Shown in pieces: positions 25,279 through 32,812 of a stretch of DNA of 43,544 nucleotides (position 1 is the first letter of the stretch; the number at the start of each line of letters is the position of its first letter). The translations under genes were made by a program, and so were the position numbers. Source of the stretch: Planctomycetota bacterium (GTDB lineage: Bacteria; Planctomycetota; UBA1135; GCA-002686595); contig CANKOY010000030.1 of NCBI GenBank assembly GCA_947484275.1, positions 1 through 43,544 on the forward strand. Reading direction: 5' to 3'. The notes under the pieces are model-generated. The model was not told where the DNA came from, ran no database searches, and saw nothing but the letters and a program-made list of their open reading frames with translations.

Positions 25279-28005
25279 TCAGCGCCAGGACTTGGGCACG
25301 TTGCCAACGGGTTTCTGCGAAGCGCGGGCGCGTTCGCGGCCGCGACCGAGACTTTCGAGCAGTGTCGCGGCCAAGGCCGTCCAGCCGGTCTGGTGGCTCG
25401 CGCCCAATCCGAGGCCCGTTTCGCCGTGGAAATACTCGTGGAACAGCACGAGGTCCTTCCAGTGCGGATCGCTTCGATAACGCTCGTCCGAACCGTGGCA
25501 CGGGCGCGCGCCGCTCGCGTCGCGCAGGAATGCCGAGGTCAGGCGCCGAGACAATTCGTCCGCAGCGAGCTGCAGGGTCATGAAATTGCCTGAACCGACG
25601 GGGCATTCGACTTTCAGGCTGTCGCCGTAGAAGCGGCCAAAGCGCTCGAGCGCCTCGATGATCAGGAAGTTGATCGGGAACCACACCGGCCCGCGCCAGT
25701 TCGAGTTGCCGCCGAACAGCGAGGAAAGCGACTCGCCGGGCGCGTACTCCACGCGGTGCTCGACTCCGCCGACGTTGATGCCAAACGGATGTTCCGCGTG
25801 GACCTTCGACACGGAACGCAGGCCGTGGGGCGAGAGGAACTCCGCCTCGTCGAAAACGTAGCGCAGGATGCGCTCCAAACGTTCGCGCGAGGGTATCGAG
25901 AACAGGCGCAGGTCGCTTTCCTTGGAATCGCTGCGTTCGAGGTACGCGATCGTGCTCGTCAGGTCCTGGCGATTGCGCAGAAACCACTCCATGCGCTTCT
26001 TGAAATTCGGCAGGCGATCGATCGTCGCGTCGTCGAGCACCTCAACTGCAATCAACGGGATCAGTCCGACCATGGAGCGCACGCGCAGAATCTGATTCCC
26101 GCTGTCCAGGTGCACTTGGTCGTAATAGAAGCCGTCCTCCGCCGACCACAGCCCGTCGCCGCCGAGGTGGTTCATGGCGTCGGCGATGTGCACGTAGTGC
26201 TCGAGGAACTTCGAGGCCATGTCCTCGTACACCGGATCGTGCAGCGCGAGCTCCATGGCCATCTGCAGCATCGTTCCGCAGTAGAACGCCATCCACGCCG
26301 TGCCGTCGGCCTGTTCGAGGTACCCACCCGTGGGCAAGGGCTGCGAACGGTCGAACACCGAAATGTTGTCCATCCCCAGGAAGCCGCCCGAGAACACGTG
26401 ACGGCCCTCGGCGTCCTTGCGGTTCACCCACCAGGTGAAATTGAGCAGCAACTTCTGGAAGCAGCTGGCCAAGAACCGCCGGTCGCGGCCGGTCTTCTTG
26501 TACACGCGCCACACAGCCCAGGCGTGAACGGGCGGATTGACGTCGGAAAACGCCCATTCGTAGGCCGGAATCTGGCCGTTGGGGTGCATGTACCACTCGC
26601 GCAGGAACAGCTCGAGCTGTGACTTCGCGAACTCCGCGTCGAGCCGCGCGAACGGGATCATGTGGAACGCCAAATCCCATGCGGCGTACCAGGGGTACTC
26701 CCACGAGTCCGGCATCGAGATCACATCGCGGTTGTAGATGTGACCCCAGTCGCTATTGCGGCCGCGCATGCGCGACGCAGGCGGCTTGGGCTGCAGCGGA
26801 TCGCCGGCGAGCCAGCGCTCTTGGACGTAGTGGTAGTACTGCTTCGACCAGGACAACCCGGCGTAGGCTTGGCGCACGACCAAGCGCTCATCGTCGGAAA
26901 AACTCTGGGGCAAGCAGGCGGCGTAGTACTCGTTCAATTCCTTCGTGCGCGCATCGAACGTGCGCTTGAAGTCTGCGCCGAGCTCGTTGGGGACAATATC
27001 CCGTCGCAGGCGCAGGCGCAGGCGCAGTTCGGCCGATGCACCGCTCTCAAGTTTCAATCGATAGCGCAACGCTGTCTTCGTGCCCAGGCGAGCGGGATTG
27101 ACGGCGTCCTTGCGGCCGTGGACCACGTACTCGTGAAAGCCATCCTTGACGAATGGGCCCGCGTTCGCGCTGTGGAACAATCGCTCGTTGTTGGTTTCAT
27201 TTTCAGTGAAAAGCAGCTCGGGCGAGCGGCCGTCGGGCCCCGGCGCTCCGCGAATGAAAATGCGGCCCAGGGCGTGGTGGTCGCCCTCAATTGCACCGTC
27301 CTTGCGCGCGCGCAGCACGGGCCTCGGGCCGGATTCCTCGTCCTCGCCGCCCCAGGACCAGGTGTTGCGGTACCAGAACTGCGGGAGCACGTCGATCGCT
27401 GCCGTGTCCGGGCCGCGGTTGAAGACCGTGATGCGAATCGAGATGTCGTCTGGATCCGTGTCAGACTTGGCGTACTCGGCGAACACGTCGAAATAGCGGT
27501 CTTCGTCGAGCACACCCGTGTCGATCAGTTCGTACTCGCTTTCGTGTCGGCCGCGCGCGGCATTGACGGAGATCAACTTTCGGTAGGGATATTCCGCCTG
27601 CGGATACTTGTAGAGCCCCTTCAGGTACGAGTGCGTCGGGGTGGACTCGAGGAAGTAGTAGAGCTCCTTGACGTCCTCGCCGTGGTTGCCCTGGGGGCCA
27701 GTCAGGCCGAACAGGCGCTCCTTCAGGATCGGGTCGGCGCCATTCCACAGCGCGAGCCCAAAACACAGCCGCGCCTGACGGTCGCAAATCCCCAGCAGTC
27801 CATCTTCGCCCCAGCGGTAGGCGCGGCTGCGCGCGTGGCTGTGGGGGAAATAGTCCCAGGCCGAACCGTCCGCTGAGTAGTCCTCGCGCACCGTGCCCCA
27901 CTGGCGCTCGGACAGGTACGGCCCCCAGCGTTTCCAGTTGTGGATCCGCCGAGCGTCCTCGGCCAAGCGCAGTTCCTCGGCTATCGCTTTGTTCTGCTTC
28001 GTCAT
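25279..28005 (-). CDS. GH63-like glucosidase (mannosyl-oligosaccharide glucosidase-type)
   Basis: A 908-residue (alpha/alpha)6-barrel glycosidase. The N-terminal region has [35 protein letters not shown] and [20 protein letters not shown], a pattern I recognise from bacterial GH63-like glucosidases. Later blocks are [68 protein letters not shown] and [20 protein letters not shown]; acidic residues in AWDLAF and EYFHGETG are candidate catalytic ones. The raw open frame runs to 29712 antisense to modBC, but ATG 28005 is the start of real similarity and GGAAG lies just upstream. Known relatives hydrolyse glucosylglycerate or short alpha-glucosides; substrate here is unproven. It separates modA from modBC. 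Confidence 0.88.
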   Translation of the reverse strand: MTKQNKAIAEELRLAEDARRIHNWKRWGPYLSERQWGTVREDYSADGSAWDYFPHSHARSRAYRWGEDGLLGICDRQARLCFGLALWNGADPILKERLFGLTGPQGNHGEDVKELYYFLESTPTHSYLKGLYKYPQAEYPYRKLISVNAARGRHESEYELIDTGVLDEDRYFDVFAEYAKSDTDPDDISIRITVFNRGPDTAAIDVLPQFWYRNTWSWGGEDEESGPRPVLRARKDGAIEGDHHALGRIFIRGAPGPDGRSPELLFTENETNNERLFHSANAGPFVKDGFHEYVVHGRKDAVNPARLGTKTALRYRLKLESGASAELRLRLRLRRDIVPNELGADFKRTFDARTKELNEYYAACLPQSFSDDERLVVRQAYAGLSWSKQYYHYVQERWLAGDPLQPKPPASRMRGRNSDWGHIYNRDVISMPDSWEYPWYAAWDLAFHMIPFARLDAEFAKSQLELFLREWYMHPNGQIPAYEWAFSDVNPPVHAWAVWRVYKKTGRDRRFLASCFQKLLLNFTWWVNRKDAEGRHVFSGGFLGMDNISVFDRSQPLPTGGYLEQADGTAWMAFYCGTMLQMAMELALHDPVYEDMASKFLEHYVHIADAMNHLGGDGLWSAEDGFYYDQVHLDSGNQILRVRSMVGLIPLIAVEVLDDATIDRLPNFKKRMEWFLRNRQDLTSTIAYLERSDSKESDLRLFSIPSRERLERILRYVFDEAEFLSPHGLRSVSKVHAEHPFGINVGGVEHRVEYAPGESLSSLFGGNSNWRGPVWFPINFLIIEALERFGRFYGDSLKVECPVGSGNFMTLQLAADELSRRLTSAFLRDASGARPCHGSDERYRSDPHWKDLVLFHEYFHGETGLGLGASHQTGWTALAATLLESLGRGRERARASQKPVGNVPKSWR

Positions 28006-28131
28006 GGGCTCAATCTTCCGGGGGCGCGGGGCCGGGGCGGGAGGTCCAAGGCTGATGGGGCGGCAAGATACTCGCTTCACGGCAGCGGCGCGAAGTCGGA
28101 CGGGCCAGCGCGCGAGTAGACTCGCCTGCGC

Positions 28132-28812
28132 TTGAGCGCCCTCTTCGACGACGCGACCCTCGCCGCCGTTCGCATCACGTTCCAGGTGGCCCTGGGTGCG
28201 ACGCTTCTCGTTTGCGTCCCGGCCCTGGCCCTGGGCTACACACTGGCCCGTTCGCGGTTCTTCGGCAAGAGCGCGATCGAGACACTGGTGGCATTGCCGC
28301 TGGTCCTGCCGCCGACCGCAATCGGGTACCTGTTGCTCGCGCTGTTCGCCCGCGACGGCTGGCTCGGGCCGCGCTCGATCGGCTTTGATCCTGGCGTGCT
28401 GTTCACCGCGCGCGGGGCAATCCTGGCGAGCGCTGTGGTCAGTTTCCCCCTGGTGACGCGCAGCGCCCGTGCCGCGTTCGAGACGATCGATCCGCGCTTG
28501 GAGTCCATGGCCAAGAGCCTTGGATACACGCCCTGGCGCACGTTCCTCGCGGTGAGCCTGCCCTTGGCCCGGCGCGGCCTGATGGCGGCTCTGGCCCTGG
28601 GCTTTGGCCGCGCGCTCGGGGAATTCGGCGCCACGGTGATCGTCGCCGGCAATATTCCCGGTCGCACACAGACCCTGGCGCTGGCGATCTTCAACGACAT
28701 CCAGCTCGGCGACAACAGCCACGCGCTGACACTTGTGGGCCTGACCACTGCGATTGCTTTCGGCGTGCTGTGGATCAGCGAGCGCTGGCTCGAGCCGAGG
28801 GCACGAAAATGA
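28132..28812 (+). CDS. modB: Molybdate ABC transporter permease ModB
   Basis: A 226-residue inner-membrane permease with about five transmembrane helices ([40 protein letters not shown] and others). The cytoplasmic EAA loop that docks on ModC is visible in [20 protein letters not shown], followed by [20 protein letters not shown], which is typical of ModB. The start used is TTG 28132 because no in-frame ATG precedes the first helix; a TAGACT hexamer ends 9 bases before it. The gene overlaps modC by four bases (ATGA), so the two are coupled. It is divergent from the GH63-like gene with a 126-base gap. Confidence 0.93.
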   Translation: MSALFDDATLAAVRITFQVALGATLLVCVPALALGYTLARSRFFGKSAIETLVALPLVLPPTAIGYLLLALFARDGWLGPRSIGFDPGVLFTARGAILASAVVSFPLVTRSARAAFETIDPRLESMAKSLGYTPWRTFLAVSLPLARRGLMAALALGFGRALGEFGATVIVAGNIPGRTQTLALAIFNDIQLGDNSHALTLVGLTTAIAFGVLWISERWLEPRARK

Positions 28813-29942
28813 AGCCCGCCCTGGCTGTTTCACTGCGACTCTCGCTCGCACAGTTCGAACTGAACGTGGAGTTCGAAAGCAACGCGCGCTGCCTGGGGCT
28901 GTTCGGGCCATCAGGCAGTGGAAAGACCAGTCTGCTCGAAGCGATCGCGGGCTGGCGTCGTGACGCGCGCGGCCGAGTGGCGGTCGCGGGCCACGTGTTG
29001 TCGGATTCTGCCACGGGCGCGCGCGTGCCGCTGCACGGGCGCGGCATCGGCTACGTGCCCCAGGACGCGCTTTTGTTCCCGCACTGGAACGTGGAGCGCA
29101 ACTTGCGCGCTCACAGACGTCCGCAGCGCGCGTCGAATCCGGGGGACGCCGAAGGCGAGTTCGAGCGCGCCGTTGACATGCTCGGCCTCGGCGACTTGCT
29201 GCGGCGCAGCACGGACACGCTCTCCGGCGGCGAGCGTCAGCGCGTGGCCCTGGCGCGCGCGTTGATTTCGCGTCCGGCGCTGCTGTTGTTCGACGAGCCC
29301 CTGGGAGGTGTCGATGTTTCCTTGCGCCGACGGATCCTGCCCTGGCTTGTGCGCTTGCGCGATGCGGTGGACGTTCCGATCGTGTTCGTGTCCCACGACC
29401 CGACGGAAGTGCAGGTCCTGTGCGATGAGGTGATTGCCCTCGAGCGCGGACAGGTGTGCGCGCGCGGAGCTCCCGCCGCGACCCTGCGCGCGCTGTTCTC
29501 GCGCGAGGAGCGTTTTGAGAACGTGTTGGAGGGCCGCGTAGTTCACCTGGGAGCGAGCACCGCACGCGTAAACGTCGGCGGCGTTGATTCCTCGACCGGG
29601 GTTGAAATCCACGTGACGCGCGGCAACTTTGACGTCGGCCAGCGAGTGGCGTTTGCCCTGGGCTCCGACGATGTGTTGCTCGCCCTGACTCCGCCGGCGG
29701 GGCTTTCAGCACGCAACGTCATTCCCTGCGTGGTGGAGTCCATCGAGGTCCAAAGCCACGGCTCGCGCGTCGATCTGCGGCTCGCACCCGGTGCACTGGG
29801 GGCACCCGGCACCCTCGTGCAGCTCTCGGCCACGGTCTCGGCTGAGGCGATCGCACAACTGGGTATCGCGCCGGGTCTTGGGCTGTACGCCGTGTTCAAG
29901 TCGAGCTCGTGCCAACTGCTCTCCCCCCAAGAACGGGAATAG
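28809..29942 (+). CDS. modC: Molybdate ABC transporter ATP-binding protein ModC
   Basis: A 377-residue ABC ATPase that powers molybdate import. Walker A is GPSGSGKTS at about residues 33-41, the Q-loop is [20 protein letters not shown], the signature is [16 protein letters not shown], and Walker B is [12 protein letters not shown], followed by the switch VFVSHD. The C-terminal part (about residues 240-377) matches ModC's regulatory TOBE/MOP region ([29 protein letters not shown]), which binds oxyanion in some relatives. ATG 28809 is used because it overlaps the modB TGA; a longer frame from 28770 would lie inside modB. The product is slightly longer than typical ModC. Confidence 0.94.
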   Translation: MKPALAVSLRLSLAQFELNVEFESNARCLGLFGPSGSGKTSLLEAIAGWRRDARGRVAVAGHVLSDSATGARVPLHGRGIGYVPQDALLFPHWNVERNLRAHRRPQRASNPGDAEGEFERAVDMLGLGDLLRRSTDTLSGGERQRVALARALISRPALLLFDEPLGGVDVSLRRRILPWLVRLRDAVDVPIVFVSHDPTEVQVLCDEVIALERGQVCARGAPAATLRALFSREERFENVLEGRVVHLGASTARVNVGGVDSSTGVEIHVTRGNFDVGQRVAFALGSDDVLLALTPPAGLSARNVIPCVVESIEVQSHGSRVDLRLAPGALGAPGTLVQLSATVSAEAIAQLGIAPGLGLYAVFKSSSCQLLSPQERE

Positions 29943-30039
29943 CCCAGCGCGCAGCGAGCCTGAGCAACGCTAGCGCGGGGCGCACGACGCGGCGCCGCTC
30001 AGGTTCTGGGATCAACCGGCCGATGCACGAGCACTGCCC

Positions 30040-30447
30040 ATGGCCAGGACGCTACTTCTCCTGCTTCCCCTGCTCGCCACGGCGTGCACGACAACGCGCG
30101 AGACCGCGACGCCAAACGCCGACAGCGCACTGGTCCAGGTGTTGGACCCCGCGGGAGCTTGGCGCGTGATGCAGGACGGCGAATTGCGCGGCTACGTCGT
30201 GCGCTTCGTGGATCGAGTGATCCCCACCCGCTGCTCCTACAGCGTGCGCAATGAGCTGCAGCAGGAACTGGGGACCATCGACGAGCTCGGGCGTGCCTGG
30301 CGCTTTGTGCCCCACCAGCGCGAGGCGCAATGGGTCTGCACGGCGACCTTGAGTCAGGGCGCGGCGCGGCTCCTGGGGCTTGGGGCCGAGGGTCGCCTCG
30401 AAGAAGTTTCGCTGGACGCGCTGCGCGCACCGCTGCCCCCCCGCTAG
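30040..30447 (+). CDS. Small lipoprotein of unknown function
   Basis: A 135-residue protein with a short, clear lipoprotein signal (LLLLLPLLATAC, cysteine 16). The mature part has about 115 residues with the recognisable phrases LDPAGAWRVMQDGELRGYVV, FVDRVIPTRCSYSVRNELQQ and RAWRFVPHQREAQWVC; two further cysteines (in TRCSY and WVCTA) could form a disulphide. I recognise no family. It is co-directional with modC (97-base gap) and with the downstream kinase (165-base gap), but neither spacing argues for an operon. There is no obvious Shine-Dalgarno site before ATG 30040. Confidence 0.65.
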   Translation: MARTLLLLLPLLATACTTTRETATPNADSALVQVLDPAGAWRVMQDGELRGYVVRFVDRVIPTRCSYSVRNELQQELGTIDELGRAWRFVPHQREAQWVCTATLSQGAARLLGLGAEGRLEEVSLDALRAPLPPR

Positions 30448-30612
30448 CGCGCCTGCGGGGCGTCCCGTTTTCGGCAACCTTCGCGGCTGCCCCGATCGGG
30501 CCACATGTCCGGCGCGGGAGGACTCGAAAAGAGTTCACCGCGCGAGCCGCGGGATCCGAAAGAGACGGGGTCCTCTCCCCGCCTCCCCCCACTCCCGCAT
30601 CTCCGATTCCCC

Positions 30613-31539
30613 ATGATCAAGCTGGCAGCAGGTGAGTTTCTGGGCACGTACAAGGTCTCCGAGTTCGTCGCACGCGGCGGATTCGGACTGGTGTACGTCG
30701 CCGAAGATACCGAGGGACAGAAGGTCTGCCTGAAGGTCGGCGACGTCGCCGGCGGCGGACGCTACGTGTCGCGCTTTATGGAGATCACCAGCGAGCGTCG
30801 TCCCGAGGGCATCAGCCCCGACGAGACGCCCGCCGAGGCGATCTTCTTCCGTAAGGAAGGCGCGCGCGTGGACTTCCTCGACGCACACGAGATCGACGGC
30901 CTGATCCGCGGCGAAGGCGAGCTCCTGCGCGGCGCGCGCCACCAGAATCTAGTGGGCGTGCGAGAGACGTTCGTCCACGAGGGTCGCACGGTCATCGTGC
31001 TCGACTACGTGCGCGGCAAGACACTGCGCGAGAAGATCCGCGCGCTCGAAGGCATCCGACTCAATTGGTTCCTGACCGTGGTGCGCGCCCTGCAGAAGCT
31101 CGCGCGCTCCGGTGAACTGTCTTACCACGGCGACCTCAAGCCCGAGAACCTGATCGTCAAGCCGTCGGGTTCGATCGTGATGATCGATCCGGCCATGCGC
31201 TCCAGCGAGAAGGGCGTGATCACCACGACGCCGCACTACAACCCGCTGCTGCTGCGCGAGAGCAAGGCGGACGTCATGGGCATCGGCGTGATGCTGTACG
31301 AAATCCTCACCGGCGTGCTGCCCTTCGACAACGTGCCCTGGCAATACGCCGGGTGCGAGCAGGGCGGCGAAGTCGAGCGCCTGAGTCTGTCCTACTTCCT
31401 TTCCTACACGCCGCCGCGCGAAATGAACGCCAACACGCCGGACGCGCTGGAGAAGATCATCTATCGCTGCCTGACCGTTGATTCGTACGGTCTACCGGAA
31501 CTCGAGAAGGACCTGGTCGACTTCCTGCGCCGCGATTGA
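30613..31539 (+). CDS. Atypical protein kinase-like protein
   Basis: A 308-residue protein with a Hanks-type kinase fold. The glycine-rich loop is ARGGFGLVYVA (residues 20-30), the ATP-binding lysine is Lys41 (VCLKVGD), and a possible helix-C glutamate lies in GEGELLRG. The catalytic loop reads YHGDLKPENLIV with Asp174 and Asn179 kept but the usual HRD arginine replaced by glycine. The metal-binding loop is IDPAM (Asp192) in place of DFG. The remaining C-lobe includes DVMGIGVMLYEILTGVLPFD. No transmembrane or sensor domain follows, so it is probably cytoplasmic. ATG 30613 begins right before the fold; ATG 30505 in frame would add 36 low-complexity residues. A 56-nt palindrome follows the stop codon. 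Confidence 0.82.
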   Translation: MIKLAAGEFLGTYKVSEFVARGGFGLVYVAEDTEGQKVCLKVGDVAGGGRYVSRFMEITSERRPEGISPDETPAEAIFFRKEGARVDFLDAHEIDGLIRGEGELLRGARHQNLVGVRETFVHEGRTVIVLDYVRGKTLREKIRALEGIRLNWFLTVVRALQKLARSGELSYHGDLKPENLIVKPSGSIVMIDPAMRSSEKGVITTTPHYNPLLLRESKADVMGIGVMLYEILTGVLPFDNVPWQYAGCEQGGEVERLSLSYFLSYTPPREMNANTPDALEKIIYRCLTVDSYGLPELEKDLVDFLRRD

Positions 31540-31563
31540 CCGCTGCGGAGTCAGGTGCGGCCT

Positions 31564-31619
31564 GACGTGAAGATCCGGTACCAGATTCGACCTCGAACCT
31601 GGTACCGGATCTTCACGTC
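31564..31619. repeat. 56-nt near-perfect palindrome between convergent genes
   Basis: Arms 31564-31584 and 31599-31619 are perfect 21-base inverted repeats. Inside the 14-base centre, TTCGA (31586-31590) and TCGAA (31593-31597) pair again around CC, leaving only an A-C mismatch. It lies 25 bases after the kinase stop and 7 bases before the leucine dehydrogenase stop, so it could end transcription in both directions. Neither side has a T-run, so it is not a canonical intrinsic terminator; a repetitive extragenic palindrome or an RNase III-type processing hairpin are alternatives. Confidence 0.88.
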
Positions 31620-31625
31620 TGGGCG

Positions 31626-32699
31626 TCAGCGGGTCTTCGCCGGACTCTTCGCCGCCTTGGCGGCCTGAATGCGTTCGATCGCCAGACGGTCGGCTGCGAG
31701 CTGCGTGCTGATCGAGTCGCGCTTGGAGATCTCGAACACCTTCCTCAGGTTGTGCGGAATGCGGTCGATGCGGCGCAGGGATTCTTCCTCGTGGTAGCCT
31801 CCGGGCAGCATCTCGACGCCGACGTTGATGATCCCGCCAGCGTTGATCACATAGTCGGGCGCGTACACGATGCCGCGCTTCTTCAGTTGGTCGCCGTGCT
31901 CGGGCTGCAGCAACTGGTTGTTCGCGGCTCCGCCGATGGCGCGGCATTTCAGTTTCGGAATCGACGCGTCATTGAGCGTCGCGCCGCGCGCGCAGGGCGA
32001 GTAGATGTCGCAGGCGACGTCGAGGTGGTTGTCGTCGGCGACCACGGCGAAACCGTGCTTCGCGGAGAGCTCCTTGACGCGCGCCTCGTTGATGTCGCAG
32101 ATGGTGAGCTTCGCGCCAGCTTCCTTGAGCATGATCGCCAGGCGACCGCCGACCGCGCCGACCCCTTGGATCAGAACGTGCTTGCCATTGAGATCCGTCG
32201 AGCCCCAGACCTCGTGGGCCACCGCTTGCACGCCGAGGAAGCAGCCGCGCGCGGTGTAGGGGCTCGGATTGCCTGAGCTGCCGGACTCACGCGAGAGTCC
32301 CGTGACCCAGCGCGTCTTGGTCTTGACGATTTCCAAGTCGGGGATCCCGATGTTCATGTCCTCGGCCGTGATGTAGCGGCCGCCGAAGCTCTCGACGAAC
32401 ATGCCCATGGCCTCGAACAGCGCGCGCGACTTGACCTTCGACGGCTCGCCGAGAATCACCGACTTGCCCCCGCCTAGGCCGGTCTCGCCAACCGCTGATT
32501 TGTACGTCATCCCCTTCGCGAGCCGCAGCACGTCGAAGAGCGCCTCGTCCTCGGAGACGTAGGGCAACATGCGCAGGCCGCCGAGTGCGGGCCCCAGGGT
32601 CGTGTCGTGCACTGCGATCAGCGCGTGCAGGCCCGAAGCGTGATCGCGGCAACGCGCGACCTTCTCGTAGCCATCGACTTTGATTTCAGAGATTTCCAT
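31626..32699 (-). CDS. Leucine dehydrogenase (Glu/Leu/Phe/Val dehydrogenase family)
   Basis: A 357-residue NAD-dependent amino-acid dehydrogenase that interconverts branched-chain amino acids and 2-oxo acids with release of ammonia. The N-terminal dimerisation/catalytic domain has GPALGGLRMLPYVSEDEAL, GMTYKSAVGETGLGGGKSV (lysines 67 and 79, matching the substrate and catalytic lysines) and ITAEDMNIGIPDLE. The Rossmann domain has HVLIQGVGAVGGRLA and CDIYSPCARGATLN. The size agrees with leucine dehydrogenase (about 360 residues) and is shorter than glutamate dehydrogenase. ATG 32699 is used, with AAGG about 10 bases upstream; a promoter candidate is at 32773-32801. The gene is monocistronic, downstream of topA on the same strand. 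Confidence 0.92.
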   Translation of the reverse strand: MEISEIKVDGYEKVARCRDHASGLHALIAVHDTTLGPALGGLRMLPYVSEDEALFDVLRLAKGMTYKSAVGETGLGGGKSVILGEPSKVKSRALFEAMGMFVESFGGRYITAEDMNIGIPDLEIVKTKTRWVTGLSRESGSSGNPSPYTARGCFLGVQAVAHEVWGSTDLNGKHVLIQGVGAVGGRLAIMLKEAGAKLTICDINEARVKELSAKHGFAVVADDNHLDVACDIYSPCARGATLNDASIPKLKCRAIGGAANNQLLQPEHGDQLKKRGIVYAPDYVINAGGIINVGVEMLPGGYHEEESLRRIDRIPHNLRKVFEISKRDSISTQLAADRLAIERIQAAKAAKSPAKTR

Positions 32700-32772
32700 C
32701 GTTGCGACCTTGGCGCAGGGGTCCCGGGAGCGGCCCCGAGATTGGGGTCCGCCGGTTCGCGAAAGGGGCAAG

Positions 32773-32801
32773 AGTTTACGCGCAGGGGCTCCCGCTGGAA
32801 A
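32773..32801 (-). promoter_or_regulatory. Candidate sigma-70-like promoter for leucine dehydrogenase
   Basis: On the minus strand TTTCCA (32801-32796) and TAAACT (32778-32773) are spaced by 17 bases. A start near 32766 gives a leader of about 66 bases before ATG 32699. The element sits immediately after the topA stop (32813). Confidence 0.42.
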
Positions 32802-32812
32802 GCCCCGCGAGC

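Noticed and set aside
28006..29712. A 569-codon upstream extension of the GH63-like gene, antisense to modB and modC
   Set aside because: It is fully antisense to two clear genes, has Arg/Pro/Ala-rich composition without motifs, and similarity begins only at ATG 28005.
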